Source: Blastococcus sp. HT6-4 (lineage in GTDB: Bacteria > Actinomycetota > Actinomycetes > Mycobacteriales > Geodermatophilaceae). From it: a stretch of 64,000 bases of DNA. Shown here piece by piece: positions 27,603 to 36,472 of this stretch. The stretch covers positions 1,922,001-1,986,000 of the forward strand of contig NZ_CP155551.1 in assembly GCF_039679125.1 (NCBI RefSeq), written 5' to 3'. Positions within the stretch are counted from its first letter, which is position 1; each line of letters begins with the position of its first letter. The notes beneath the pieces are model-generated. The model did no database searches, was not told the origin of the DNA, and saw only the letters and a program-made list of their open reading frames with translations. The position numbers were made by a program, and so were the translations under genes.

Positions 27603-28519
27603 CCAGCGGGCAGCCGGCCGCCGCCGGACGGGCGTCTCGCCGGTCCCTCCTCGCGGGGCTCTTCGGGCAGGGGATCGGCCCGTCCCTGTCCCCGGAGATG
27701 CACGAGCGGGAGGGGGCGCGCCAGGGCCTGCGCTACACCTACAAGCGCGTGGAGCTGCGGGACGACCAGCTCACCGAGGGAACCCTCCGCGGTCTGCTGG
27801 AGCACGCGGTCACGCTGGGCTTCGACGGGCTGAACGTCACGCACCCGGTCAAGCAGGCGATGGCCCCCCTGGTCGACGAACTGTCCCCGGAGGCGGCAGC
27901 CATCGGGGCGATCAACACCGTCGTCGTGGAGGAAGGGCGCACCCGCGGCCACAACACCGACGTGACCGGTTTCGCCGCCGCGCTGCGGGACCAGCTGTCC
28001 GGGGCACCGCTCGAACGCGTGGTGCTCCTCGGCGCCGGTGGCGCCGGGGCGGCGGTGGCGCACGCCCTCACCGGGGCGGGTGCGGCGGAGCTGGTCGTCG
28101 TGGACCACGACGCCTCGCGAGCGCGGGAGCTCGTCGGCGCGCTGACCCGCGTCGCGGGCGACGGGGCCCGGATCGGCTCCCCGGACGAGCTGCCACGGCT
28201 CCTCGGAGACGCCCAGGGGTTGGTGAACGCCACCCCGGTCGGCATGGCCGCCCACCCCGGCATCCCGATGCCGGCCGAGCTCCTGCGCGAGGAGCTCTGG
28301 GTCGCCGACATCGTGTACCGGCCGCTGCTCACCGACCTCGTGCGCGCGGCCACCGACCGGGGATGCCGCGTGATGACCGGCGCCGGGATGGCGGTCGGCC
28401 AGGCCGCCGACTCCTTCGAGCTGTTCACCGGTCGCACGGCCGATCGCGCAGCGATGTCCACCGACTTCGACGCTCTCGTCGCCGCCGAACTCACCACCGA
28501 CCACCGACCCCCGGGCTGA
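27599..28519 (+). CDS. Quinate/shikimate dehydrogenase (AroE family)
   Basis: A 306-residue AroE-type enzyme from GTG 27599. The substrate site is GQGIGPSLSPEMHEREG (about 22-38), with the catalytic Lys in NVTHPVKQ and Asp in HNTDVTGF. The Rossmann loop is LLGAGGAGAAV, and the end carries GMAVGQAADSFELF. The MHEREG ending of the first motif resembles NAD-dependent quinate/shikimate dehydrogenases of corynebacteria, not biosynthetic AroE. Position between TRAP genes supports catabolism: quinate to dehydroquinate, or shikimate to dehydroshikimate. Confidence 0.88.
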   Translation: MTSGQPAAAGRASRRSLLAGLFGQGIGPSLSPEMHEREGARQGLRYTYKRVELRDDQLTEGTLRGLLEHAVTLGFDGLNVTHPVKQAMAPLVDELSPEAAAIGAINTVVVEEGRTRGHNTDVTGFAAALRDQLSGAPLERVVLLGAGGAGAAVAHALTGAGAAELVVVDHDASRARELVGALTRVAGDGARIGSPDELPRLLGDAQGLVNATPVGMAAHPGIPMPAELLREELWVADIVYRPLLTDLVRAATDRGCRVMTGAGMAVGQAADSFELFTGRTADRAAMSTDFDALVAAELTTDHRPPG

Positions 28520-28575
28520 CCCCGGGCCAGCTGTCCACCGACGGTCACTGCACCATCCCAACGAGGGGAGACAAC

Positions 28576-29607
28576 ATGTCCATCCATTTCCGGCACAAGC
28601 GCTCGGTCCTGGCCGCGTCCGTCCTGATGCCGCTGGTCCTGGCGACCGCCTGCGGCGGCGACGACGGAAGCGCCGGGGGAGCTGACGGTGGTGGCGGCGA
28701 GGTCGAGCTGACGCTCGCCCACAGCTACACCGAGCAGCAGCCCCAGCACCGCTGCGGCGCCCAGGTCATCGCCGACGAGATCGCGGCGGCCGACGTCGGC
28801 GTCACCGTGGAGATCTACCCCAACAGCCAGCTCGGGGGCGACGCCGACCGGATCCAGTCCGTCGTCTCGGGTGACGTCGACATCGACATCCAGGGGGCGT
28901 CGGCACTGGGTGCGGTGTACGAGCCGATGAGCGTCGTCGACGCCGCGTACGCGTTCGAGGACGGCGAGCACCTGGCCCGGTTCTTCGACAGCGAGGCATC
29001 CGACGAGCTCACCCAGGGCTTCCAGGACGCCACCGGTGTCGGGGTCCTCGGCGCCTGGTCCGCCGGCGCACGGCAGTTCACGGCCAACGAGCCGATCCGC
29101 GAGCCGGCCGATCTCGAGGGCCTGCGGATGCGGTTCCCCAACTCGGAGCAGTACCTGATGAACGCCCGCGCCCTGGGCGCGGACCCGACCGAGGTCGCGT
29201 ACGAGGAGCTGTACCTGGCGCTCCAGCAGGGAATCGTGGACGGCCAGGAGAACCCGATCGTCAACATCGACGCGCAGAACCTCGGCGAGGTGCAGGAGTA
29301 CCTCAGCATGTCCAGCCACCAGGAGAACTCCAACCTGGTCATCGCCGGCCCGGGCGTCGAGGAACTGTCCGACGAGCAGCGGGAGGCGCTCGACGCCGCA
29401 GTCGACGCGGCGGTCGAGCAGGTGCCGCAGTGCGTCGAGGAGGACGAGCAGCGGATCCTCGACGAGTGGACCTCCGGTGGCGCGTTCGAGGTCGTCGAGG
29501 ACGTCGACACCGACGCCTTCCGGGAGCGGGTCGAGCCCTACCTCCGGGAGAACTTCAGCGACGAGCAGCTGGCCGTCTACGAGGCGATCCGCGGCTCGGC
29601 CGAGTAA
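28576..29607 (+). CDS. TRAP transporter substrate-binding lipoprotein, DctP type
   Basis: A 343-residue binding protein with a lipoprotein signal (residues 1-26, lipobox LATACGG). TRAP binding proteins of Gram-negatives are free in the periplasm, so a lipid anchor fits a cell without an outer membrane. [15 protein letters not shown] opens the fold. The carboxylate-binding Arg of DctP proteins is probably in [12 protein letters not shown] (about 175-186), followed by [28 protein letters not shown] lies before the ATG. Confidence 0.93.
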   Translation: MSIHFRHKRSVLAASVLMPLVLATACGGDDGSAGGADGGGGEVELTLAHSYTEQQPQHRCGAQVIADEIAAADVGVTVEIYPNSQLGGDADRIQSVVSGDVDIDIQGASALGAVYEPMSVVDAAYAFEDGEHLARFFDSEASDELTQGFQDATGVGVLGAWSAGARQFTANEPIREPADLEGLRMRFPNSEQYLMNARALGADPTEVAYEELYLALQQGIVDGQENPIVNIDAQNLGEVQEYLSMSSHQENSNLVIAGPGVEELSDEQREALDAAVDAAVEQVPQCVEEDEQRILDEWTSGGAFEVVEDVDTDAFRERVEPYLRENFSDEQLAVYEAIRGSAE

Positions 29608-29620
29608 CTGCTGGTCGCGG

Positions 29621-29658
29621 CGGGCGGGGAGCGGTTCCGACAGGAGCTGCCCCCGCCC
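29621..29658 (+). terminator. Stem-loop between dctP and aroQ
   Basis: CGGGCGGGGAGC and the complementary GCT-G-CCCCGCCCG form a long GC-rich stem with a 13-base loop and one bulged G. There is no T-run. It may terminate in part, or protect the binding-protein mRNA so that it is made in excess. Confidence 0.55.
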
Positions 29659-29714
29659 GTCCCATCGTCGGAGGGTGGATCGACGGCCCCCCTCATCCCT
29701 TGGAAGGCAGTCGC

Positions 29715-30179
29715 GTGACGTCCGTGCTGGTGCTCAACGGCCCCAACCTGAACCTCCTCGGGACGCGGAAGCCGGAGGTGTACGGATCGGCGTCCCTCGA
29801 GGACGTGCGGGAGTCGTGCCGGCAGCAGGCCACGGCGCTCGGTCTCGACCTGGACTTCCGCCAGTCCAACCACGAGGGCCAGCTCATCGACTGGATCCAC
29901 GAGTGCGGGTCCGACGTCCGCGCCGGGCGCTCGATCGGCGCCGTCTACAACCCCGGGGCCCACACGCACACCTCGATCGCCCTGCGGGACGCCATCGAGG
30001 GGGTGGAGCTCCCCGTGGTGGAGGTGCACATCTCGAACGTGCACGCCCGGGAGGAGTTCCGGCACCACTCGTACATCTCGCCGGTGGCGCGCGGCGTCGT
30101 CGTCGGCTTCGGCGTCCTCGGCTACCAGCTGGCCATCACCGGGTTGTACGAGCTGGCTCAGCAGGAAGGGCGCCGTTGA
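29715..30179 (+). CDS. aroQ: Type II 3-dehydroquinate dehydratase
   Basis: A 154-residue type II dehydroquinase, interconverting 3-dehydroquinate and 3-dehydroshikimate. [17 protein letters not shown] (residues 8-24) holds the catalytic Arg and Tyr, [14 protein letters not shown] the Glu, [15 protein letters not shown] the substrate loop and [21 protein letters not shown] the catalytic His. GTG 29715 has GGAAGG before it. Its position in a catabolic operon with a quinate/shikimate dehydrogenase suggests the catabolic direction: dehydroquinate is passed to the dehydratase that makes protocatechuate. Confidence 0.95.
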   Translation: MTSVLVLNGPNLNLLGTRKPEVYGSASLEDVRESCRQQATALGLDLDFRQSNHEGQLIDWIHECGSDVRAGRSIGAVYNPGAHTHTSIALRDAIEGVELPVVEVHISNVHAREEFRHHSYISPVARGVVVGFGVLGYQLAITGLYELAQQEGRR

Positions 30180-30994
30180 GGCCCCTGGCGGAACTCCGCC
30201 CCACCGAGCCCGGAGCCTGGCGGGTGCTGGCTCTCCAGTACGCGAGCCGGATGGGCCTGCGGGGCCAGCACTTCCTCGGGCACGATCCGTCGTCGACCGA
30301 GCCGCATCCGACCGCCTACTACGTGTGGGTGGCCCTCGGAGCCGACGACGTCGTCCTGGTCGACGCCGGCATCTCGGCCAGCCGGGCGGCCGAGATGTCG
30401 GGGCTGTCCTACCGTGGCTCCCCGGTCGATCTCCTCGGGCGGATGGGTATCGCGCCTGCTGACGTCTCGTGGACGGTGCTCACGCACCTGCACTACGACC
30501 ACACCGGCACGCTGGCGGAGCTGCCGGCGACCCGGTACGTGGTCCAGCAGGAGGAGTGGGACTACTGGACCGGACCGTGGGCCCGGCGCATCCGACGGGA
30601 GCACTGGCTCTGCTCGACCGCGGACATGGACCATCTGGGACGGGCGCGCGAGGACGGGCGGGTGGAGCTGGTGCGCGGCGACCGCGAGGTGCTACCCGGC
30701 CTCAGCGTGCACCTGGTCGGCGGGCACACCGCCGGGATGCAGGTCGTCCGGGTGCGGACCCGGTCCGGCCCCGCCGTCCTGGCTTCCGATGCCAGTCACT
30801 TCTACGAGAACCTGGACGACGACCGTCCGGCGCCGATCCTGCACTGCATGACCGGCGTGTACGGAGCCTTCGACCGCGTCCGCACCCTGGCCGACTCCCC
30901 GGACCTGGTGGTTCCCGGTCACGACCCGGCCGTTCTCGACCGGCACCCGCCGTTGGCTCGCGAGCACGAGGGCGAGATCGCACTCATCGCCTGA
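30176..30994 (+). CDS. Metallo-beta-lactamase-fold hydrolase, lactonase-like
   Basis: A 272-residue zinc hydrolase. THLHYDHTG (about 102-110) is the HxHxDH metal site; [11 protein letters not shown] supplies the next His, SDASHFY the bridging Asp and VPGHDP the last His. The overall pattern is that of the AHL-lactonase branch of the superfamily. TTG 30176 overlaps the aroQ stop and has GGAAGG about seven bases upstream, so it is part of the operon. Lactone opening would fit a sugar-acid-like substrate, but the real substrate is not evident. Confidence 0.85.
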   Translation: MRPLAELRPTEPGAWRVLALQYASRMGLRGQHFLGHDPSSTEPHPTAYYVWVALGADDVVLVDAGISASRAAEMSGLSYRGSPVDLLGRMGIAPADVSWTVLTHLHYDHTGTLAELPATRYVVQQEEWDYWTGPWARRIRREHWLCSTADMDHLGRAREDGRVELVRGDREVLPGLSVHLVGGHTAGMQVVRVRTRSGPAVLASDASHFYENLDDDRPAPILHCMTGVYGAFDRVRTLADSPDLVVPGHDPAVLDRHPPLAREHEGEIALIA

Positions 30995-31039
30995 ACTGCC
31001 GGCCGTCACGCCGGCCGTGCACCGGACGAGGAGCGGCTC

Positions 31040-31834
31040 TCAGCTGCCGTTCAGCCGGCGCGCGCGGGCACGGGGGTGCTCGAGCGCGGTGTCGACCAGT
31101 TCGTGCAGCCGCTCGAGCCGCGGCGCCGGGTCGTCGGCCAGCAGCCCGAGCGAGTCGTCACCGCCGACGGCCACCGGCACGTGTGGTGGAAGCGTGGCGA
31201 GGAGTCCGGCAGCCGCATCCCCTTCCGCCTCGAGCTGCCGAGCGCTGAGCCGCACGTAGCCGAGGTGCTCCCACAGCGAGTCCACCCACGCCTCGACCTC
31301 CGCCGGCGTGCATCGGCTCACCGGCACGTCCAGGACCACCCCGCCACCCGTGGCCCGGACGACCTCCAGCGCGTCCGCGACGAGGTCCGGCCGGTCGGCG
31401 GGGACGGGTGCCAGGAGGGGAGTCACACGGTACGGACGGGCCTGATCCAGCAACTGCCCGAAGACGTCGATGCGCTCGGTCAGGGGCCGTTCCACCGGGG
31501 CGTCCGTCGAGGCGAACCGCGCGGTCACGTACCGGGCGCCGAAGCGGGCGGCGAGGTCGAGGACCCGTCCGTGCGGGGCGTACACGTCCCTGGGCAGGGA
31601 ACTGCCCAGCTCCACACGCCCGACGTCCAGCACGGTCACGCGGGTCTCGAGGAGCAGGTCGACCAGTCGCGCGAGGTTCCGCTCCCCGGCCCCTCCCGAC
31701 CACCAGTGCTCGACCTCGTCGGTGCCTCCGACGTGCAGCCCTACGGAGTCCCAGTCGGAGCCGCTGAGCAGCTCGGTCAGCTGATGTGCGTCGCGCGGGT
31801 GGACGACGGACTGGTGCACCGCCAGTCGGTTCAC
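31040..31834 (-). CDS. TIM-barrel protein, sugar-isomerase/AP-endonuclease-like
   Basis: A 264-residue protein resembling the xylose-isomerase-like TIM-barrel superfamily. It has alternating strands and helices with motifs such as VTVLDVGRVELGSSLP, ARFGARYVTARF and GGGVVLDVPVSRC. The usual metal ligands (Glu, Asp, His, Glu) are not obvious, so it may not be a standard isomerase. GTG 31834 has GAGAGA upstream; earlier sequence in the frame is low-complexity. It converges on the lactonase-like gene and is not in that operon. Function unknown. Confidence 0.65.
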   Translation of the reverse strand: MNRLAVHQSVVHPRDAHQLTELLSGSDWDSVGLHVGGTDEVEHWWSGGAGERNLARLVDLLLETRVTVLDVGRVELGSSLPRDVYAPHGRVLDLAARFGARYVTARFASTDAPVERPLTERIDVFGQLLDQARPYRVTPLLAPVPADRPDLVADALEVVRATGGGVVLDVPVSRCTPAEVEAWVDSLWEHLGYVRLSARQLEAEGDAAAGLLATLPPHVPVAVGGDDSLGLLADDPAPRLERLHELVDTALEHPRARARRLNGS

Positions 31835-32085
31835 GGTCTCTCGCTGCCTCTCTGGGCTCCCGGCACGGCCAGCAGGCCCCGCATGCCGCCACGGACGGCA
31901 GTTCGTCGAGCGTAGGCCGTACTGCCATGGGACCGGTCGGCGCCTCACCGCCCAGTCGGCGGCTCCATCTCGATCTGGGGTGGGCCAGCCGCTGTGGGCG
32001 TAGGGGAGGCGCTCCTCTCGTGCGCCGGCGCGGAGGTCGCGGGCTCCGGGAGGTGGCTGCCCCCTCGTGCGAGGGACGAGACGTG

Positions 32086-32640
32086 TCAGGGCAGCCGGAG
32101 CAGCGCGAGCGCCCGCTCGACCGCTGCGCGGCTCTGATCCGGCTGCGCCGAGGTCACCACGACACCGAAGATCATCCGCCAGGCCAGCAGGACGTCGTCC
32201 GCGGTGAGCGCAGGATCGGCCATTCCGGCCTGCTGGGCGCGGGGCAGGGTGTCCTCGACGAGGGCGAGCAGTCGTTCGGCACCTTTGTACTCGGGGAGAG
32301 TGCGTCGGGCGTCGACCACCATCTCGACGAATGCCGAGGCCTCGACGGAGAGATCCACCAGTCGGGCCCACAGTGCTCGGAAGGCGCTCGCGTCGGGCCG
32401 GGCTGCGATCTGCTCGAGGTCGGTGAAGTTCTCCTCGAACACGGCGAAGGCCAGGTCGAGACGGGTCGGGAAGTGCCGGTAGAGCACCCCCTGGCCCACG
32501 CCGGCCTCGCGGGCGATCGCGCTGAGCGGCACCCGGTAGCCACGGTCGGCCATGACCCGACGGGCCGCGTCCAGGATGGCCCGGCGGTTGTCCGTTGCCG
32601 CAGCGGGCCCACGGTTGACGCGGCGCCCATCGGTGACCAT
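32086..32640 (-). CDS. TetR-family regulator
   Basis: A TetR repressor of about 184 residues. The N-terminal helix-turn-helix is RRAILDAARRVMADRGYRVPLSAIAREAGVGQGVLYRHFPTR, and the rest is the helical ligand-binding domain. I chose ATG 32640 because a TAGGCT -10 lies six bases upstream, which would give a leaderless mRNA; GTG 32646 is the alternative. It diverges from the flavoprotein gene across a perfect palindrome, its probable operator. The ligand is unknown; the neighbours suggest a steroid- or terpene-like alcohol or ketone. Confidence 0.92.
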   Translation of the reverse strand: MVTDGRRVNRGPAAATDNRRAILDAARRVMADRGYRVPLSAIAREAGVGQGVLYRHFPTRLDLAFAVFEENFTDLEQIAARPDASAFRALWARLVDLSVEASAFVEMVVDARRTLPEYKGAERLLALVEDTLPRAQQAGMADPALTADDVLLAWRMIFGVVVTSAQPDQSRAAVERALALLRLP

Positions 32641-32657
32641 GCTCACAGCCTACTCAT

Positions 32658-32675
32658 CCGGACAACCTTGTCCGG
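32658..32675. promoter_or_regulatory. TetR-type operator palindrome
   Basis: CCGGACAACCTTGTCCGG has perfect eight-base arms around a two-base centre. It fills the 58-base gap between the divergent tetR and flavoprotein genes, adjacent to the TAGGCT -10 of tetR. A bound dimer would block both directions. Confidence 0.75.
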
Positions 32676-32698
32676 TAACCGACGGGAGGAGCGGCCCG

Positions 32699-34338
32699 AT
32701 GCCTGGACCGACGGTCTTCGACCACACCTTCGACGTCGTCGTCGTCGGCACCGGTGGAGCCGGCTTCGCGACCGCCATGGGCGCGGCCGACGAGGGGCTC
32801 TCCGTCCTGCTGCTCGAGGGCACCGACAAGTGGGGTGGCAGCACCGCGATGTCCGGTGGTGGCCTGTGGCTGCCGGACAACCCGCTCATGCAGCGGGCCG
32901 GTGCCGGCGACTCGCGCGAGGAGGCGCTGACCTACCTGGATGCCACGGTCGGCGACCAGGGCCGTGCGACCGAGCGGGACCGCAAGGAGGCGTTCGTCGA
33001 CGGCGTCGCCGACTTCGTGACGACGGCGGAGAAGTACGGCATGACCTTCGTGCGCGCGAAGGACTACCCGGACTACTACCCGGAGCTCCCCGGCGGCAAG
33101 ATCGGCCGGGCCGTCGAGGTGCGGCCGCTGGACGCCAAGGTCGTCGGCGACTGGTGGACGACGCTGCGGAACGCGGTGCCGCTTCCGTGAAGACCGACGA
33201 CGTGTGGCTGCTCGGGCGGGCCTGGTCCACCCCCGGCGGGTTCGTCCGCGGGGCGCGGCTGGTGTTCCGCGCGCTCGGCGGGGTGGTCCGCGGGCAGCGG
33301 CTGGTCGGCATCGGCGTCGCCCTCGCCACGTCGTTCTGCAAGGCCGTCGTCCTCGGTCAGCAGGTGCCGCTCTGGCTGAACTCGCCGCTGGAGGACCTGG
33401 TCGTCGACGGGGACCGGGTGGTGGGGGTCCGGATCCGGCGGGACGGGCGGACCGTCACGATCCGGGCCGAGCGCGGCGTGATGCTGGCCGGCGGCGGGTT
33501 CGAGCACAACCGGGACTGGCGGCAGAAGCACCACGGCATCGACGGCTCGCCGTCCGGCAACCCCGGCAACGTCGGCGGGCCGATCGAGATCGCCCAGCGC
33601 GCCGGCGCCGCCGTCGAGCTGATGGACGAGGCGTGGTGGGGGGCCTCGGTCGCCGCTCCCGCGGGTGGGACGCCGGCATTCATCGTGGGGGAGCGCTCGA
33701 TGCCCTACTCGCTCATGACCGACGCCGCCGGGAACCGGTTCGCCAACGAGTCGGAGTCCTACGTCGACCTCGGTCACCACATGCTCGAGCACGACCGGGA
33801 CGGTGCCTACTGGCTGATCGCGGATGCCCGGCACGCCCGCCGCTACCTGCGCACGTTCGCCCTCGACCCGCGCCAGAACAAGGCGATGCGTGAGGCCGGG
33901 ATCATGGTGAAGGCGCGCAGCGTCGCCGAGCTCGCCGGCCGGCTGGGCATGGAGCCCGCGCGGCTCCGGGCCACCGTCGAGCGGTTCAACGGCTTCGCCC
34001 GGGCCGGCGTCGACGGCGACTTCGGGCGGGGCAACTCCGCCTACGACCGCTACTACGGCGACCCCACCGTGCGCCCCAACCCGAACCTCGGGCCGCTGGA
34101 GAGGGGGCCGTTCACCGCCTTCAAGGTCGTCATCGGCGACCTCGGCACCAAGGGCGGCGTGGTCACCGACGCCGACGGCCGGGCCCTGCGCGAGGACGGC
34201 TCGGTCATCGAGGGCCTGTACTCCGCGGGCAACAACTCCGCGTCGGTGATGGGCCGCACCTACCCCGGCCCGGGATCCACCATCGGCCCGGCCACCGTGT
34301 TCGGGCTCCGGGCTGCACGGCACATGGCCCGCGCCTGA
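32699..34338 (+). pseudogene. Ketosteroid-dehydrogenase-like flavoprotein, frameshifted
   Basis: A 3-ketosteroid delta1-dehydrogenase-like FAD enzyme of about 546 residues, split between two frames. The first part (32699-33190) starts at ATG with GGGAGGAG upstream and carries the FAD loop VVVGTGGAG and WGGSTAMSGGGLWLP. It stops at TGA 33188 after AVPLP. The rest continues in the -1 frame as VKTDDVWLLG through to 34338, with the C-terminal FAD motif GNNSASVMGRTYPGPGSTIGPA. One base is missing in CTTCCGTGAAG; a second G after CCG would restore the frame. Everything else is intact, so the lesion is recent or a sequencing error. Confidence 0.88.
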
Positions 34339-34395
34339 CCAATCGCTGTTCCGGCGCACAGCGTGTGCCGGCCCTTCCACCACCAGGAGAACCGA

Positions 34396-35217
34396 GTGAC
34401 CACCAGTACGTCCGGACGCCTCGAGGGCAAGGTCGCCTTCATCACCGGCGCCGCCCGGGGCCAGGGGCGGGCGCACGCCGTCCGCCTCGCCGCCGAGGGC
34501 GCCGACATCATCGCCCTCGACAACTGCGAGACGGCGAAGACGACGTCGTACGCGGGGCCGTCGGAGGAGGACCTCGCGGAGACCGCGCGGCTGGTCGAGG
34601 CCCAGGGCCGGCGGGTCCTCGTGCGCAGGGCCGACGTCCGGGACCTCGACGCGCAGGCGTCGCTGGTGAAGGACGGCGTGGCGGAGTTCGGCCGGCTCGA
34701 CGTCGTGGTGGCCAACGCCGGGATCTGCTCGGGCTCGATGTCGTGGGAGATCCCGGTCGAGAAGTGGCAGGAGACGATCGACACCAACCTGACCGGCACC
34801 TTCTTCACCATGAAGGCGACCGTGCCGGTGCTGCTGGAGCAGGGCACCGGCGGCTCGATCGTCATCATCAGCTCGGTCGCCGGGCTGCGCGGGCTGCCCT
34901 TCCTCGCCGACTACGCGGCCAGCAAGCACGGCGTCGTCGGCCTGGCCAGGACCATGGCCAACGAGCTGGGGCAGCACAACATCCGGGTCAACACGGTGCA
35001 TCCGCACGGCGTGGCCACCGGTATGCAGCCCGCGGAGATGTTCGAGCTGGCCCAGCAGCACGCCACCACGCTGGCGCCGATGCTGATGGGCGCCCTGCCG
35101 GACCCGATCTCCGAGCCCGAGGACATCGCCCACGCCGTGGCCTGGCTCGCGTCCGACGAGGCGCGGCACGTCACCGGCATCCAGCTGCCCGTGGACCTCG
35201 GCATCCTGGGCCGCTGA
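34396..35217 (+). CDS. Short-chain dehydrogenase, mycofactocin-coupled type
   Basis: A 273-residue SDR. The cofactor loop is TGAARGQGRAHA (about 18-29), followed by an insertion after IIALDNCET typical of the mycofactocin-dependent carveol-dehydrogenase group. The catalytic set is Asn (ANAG), Ser (ISSVAG), and Tyr-Lys in YAASKHG. Family members hold their nicotinamide tightly and need the peptide cofactor mycofactocin as electron acceptor. No mycofactocin genes are in the window. GTG 34396 has AGGAGA upstream. It should oxidise an alcohol made or used by the neighbouring flavoprotein and esterase. Confidence 0.9.
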   Translation: MTTSTSGRLEGKVAFITGAARGQGRAHAVRLAAEGADIIALDNCETAKTTSYAGPSEEDLAETARLVEAQGRRVLVRRADVRDLDAQASLVKDGVAEFGRLDVVVANAGICSGSMSWEIPVEKWQETIDTNLTGTFFTMKATVPVLLEQGTGGSIVIISSVAGLRGLPFLADYAASKHGVVGLARTMANELGQHNIRVNTVHPHGVATGMQPAEMFELAQQHATTLAPMLMGALPDPISEPEDIAHAVAWLASDEARHVTGIQLPVDLGILGR

Positions 35218-35218
35218 C

Positions 35219-36184
35219 GTGGCGGAGCTGGATCTTCGTGTGAAGGCGCTGGGCCGGGTGCTGCGGCTGGCGTCGATCACCAGGATGGACGAGGAGCAGA
35301 TCGGCCGGGTCCAGCAGCGGACGGTCGGCCACAACCCCGTGGTCGACCTGCTCCTCGGCGGGGTCGCCGCCGGGGTGACCCTCACGGACGACGTCGCCGC
35401 CGGTGCGGCAGGTCAGCTGGCGATCCGGGTCTACCGACCCCGGGGCGCCGTCGACGACGTGCTGCCGCTGGTGGTCAACGTCCACGGCGGCGGCTTCGTG
35501 CTCGGGTCGCTGGACCAGGCCGACTGGCTGTGCAGCAACGTGGCCGTGACCGTGGGCGCCGTCGTGGTCTCGATCGACTACCGGTTGGCGCCCGCGCACC
35601 CCTGGCCCGCGGCAGCGGAGGACTGCTACGCCGCGCTGGTCGACATCGCGGCCCGGGCGGCGCAGCTGGGCGCGGACGCCCGCCGGATGGCGGTCATGGG
35701 TGACAGCGCCGGCGGAAACCTGTCGGCCGTGGTCAGCCTGATGGCCCGCGACCGGTCCGGTCCGGCCATCGCCTTCCAGGCGCTGCTCTACCCGGCGACC
35801 GACCTCACCCTCGGCAGCCCCTCCATCGAGGAGAACGCGGACGCACCGATCCTCACCAGGCAGGACATGCTCGCCTACCGCGCCCACTACCTGGGTGCCC
35901 AGGACCCGGCAGACCCCTATGCCTCGCCGCTGCTGGCGCCCGACCACCGTGGGCTCCCGCCTGCCCTCGTGCAGGTCGCGGAGCACGACCCGATCCGCGA
36001 CGACGGTCTGCGCTACGCCGCCGCCCTGCGAGCGGCTGGTGTTCCGGTGCGCACCACCACCTACGTCGGGATGCCGCACGGCTACCTGGCTTTCCCGAAG
36101 CTGTGCCGCAGCGCGCCGCAGGCCCTCGCGGAGCTCTGCGCGGAGTTGTCCGCCGCCCTCGCTGCTCCTGCCACCGCGCCGTAG
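35219..36184 (+). CDS. Alpha/beta hydrolase, hormone-sensitive-lipase family
   Basis: A 321-residue esterase. NVHGGGFVLGS (about 81-91) is the HSL oxyanion motif; the nucleophile Ser lies in GDSAGGN, with Asp in AEHDPIRDDG and His in GMPHGYL. It has no signal peptide and starts one base after the SDR stop, so the two are translated together. HSL-family enzymes hydrolyse short-chain or bulky esters. Here it may release an alcohol for the SDR. Substrate unknown. Confidence 0.93.
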   Translation: MAELDLRVKALGRVLRLASITRMDEEQIGRVQQRTVGHNPVVDLLLGGVAAGVTLTDDVAAGAAGQLAIRVYRPRGAVDDVLPLVVNVHGGGFVLGSLDQADWLCSNVAVTVGAVVVSIDYRLAPAHPWPAAAEDCYAALVDIAARAAQLGADARRMAVMGDSAGGNLSAVVSLMARDRSGPAIAFQALLYPATDLTLGSPSIEENADAPILTRQDMLAYRAHYLGAQDPADPYASPLLAPDHRGLPPALVQVAEHDPIRDDGLRYAAALRAAGVPVRTTTYVGMPHGYLAFPKLCRSAPQALAELCAELSAALAAPATAP

Positions 36185-36472
36185 GACCTCAACGGCGCAC
36201 CGCCGGTGCAGTAGTGCCGCGCACTCGGTCAGCTGCTTGCGTGCGGCGCCGGGTGTTCTCAGGCATGCCGTCAGTCGTGGCGGAGCCGGTTGTGCCGGCC
36301 ATGGGCCGGGCCTGTGAGCCTGCTGGAGACCGGACGGCGCCCCTCGACGGCCCTGGACGGGGGAGCGGGACCACGGACCGGCTCACAGGAAGTGTGGAGT
36401 CGACGCTCAGTGACAGCGCAGCTCCGTGCCGCAACGTGGCGTTCGTTCCGTCGTCGACCCCTGGAAAGCCGG

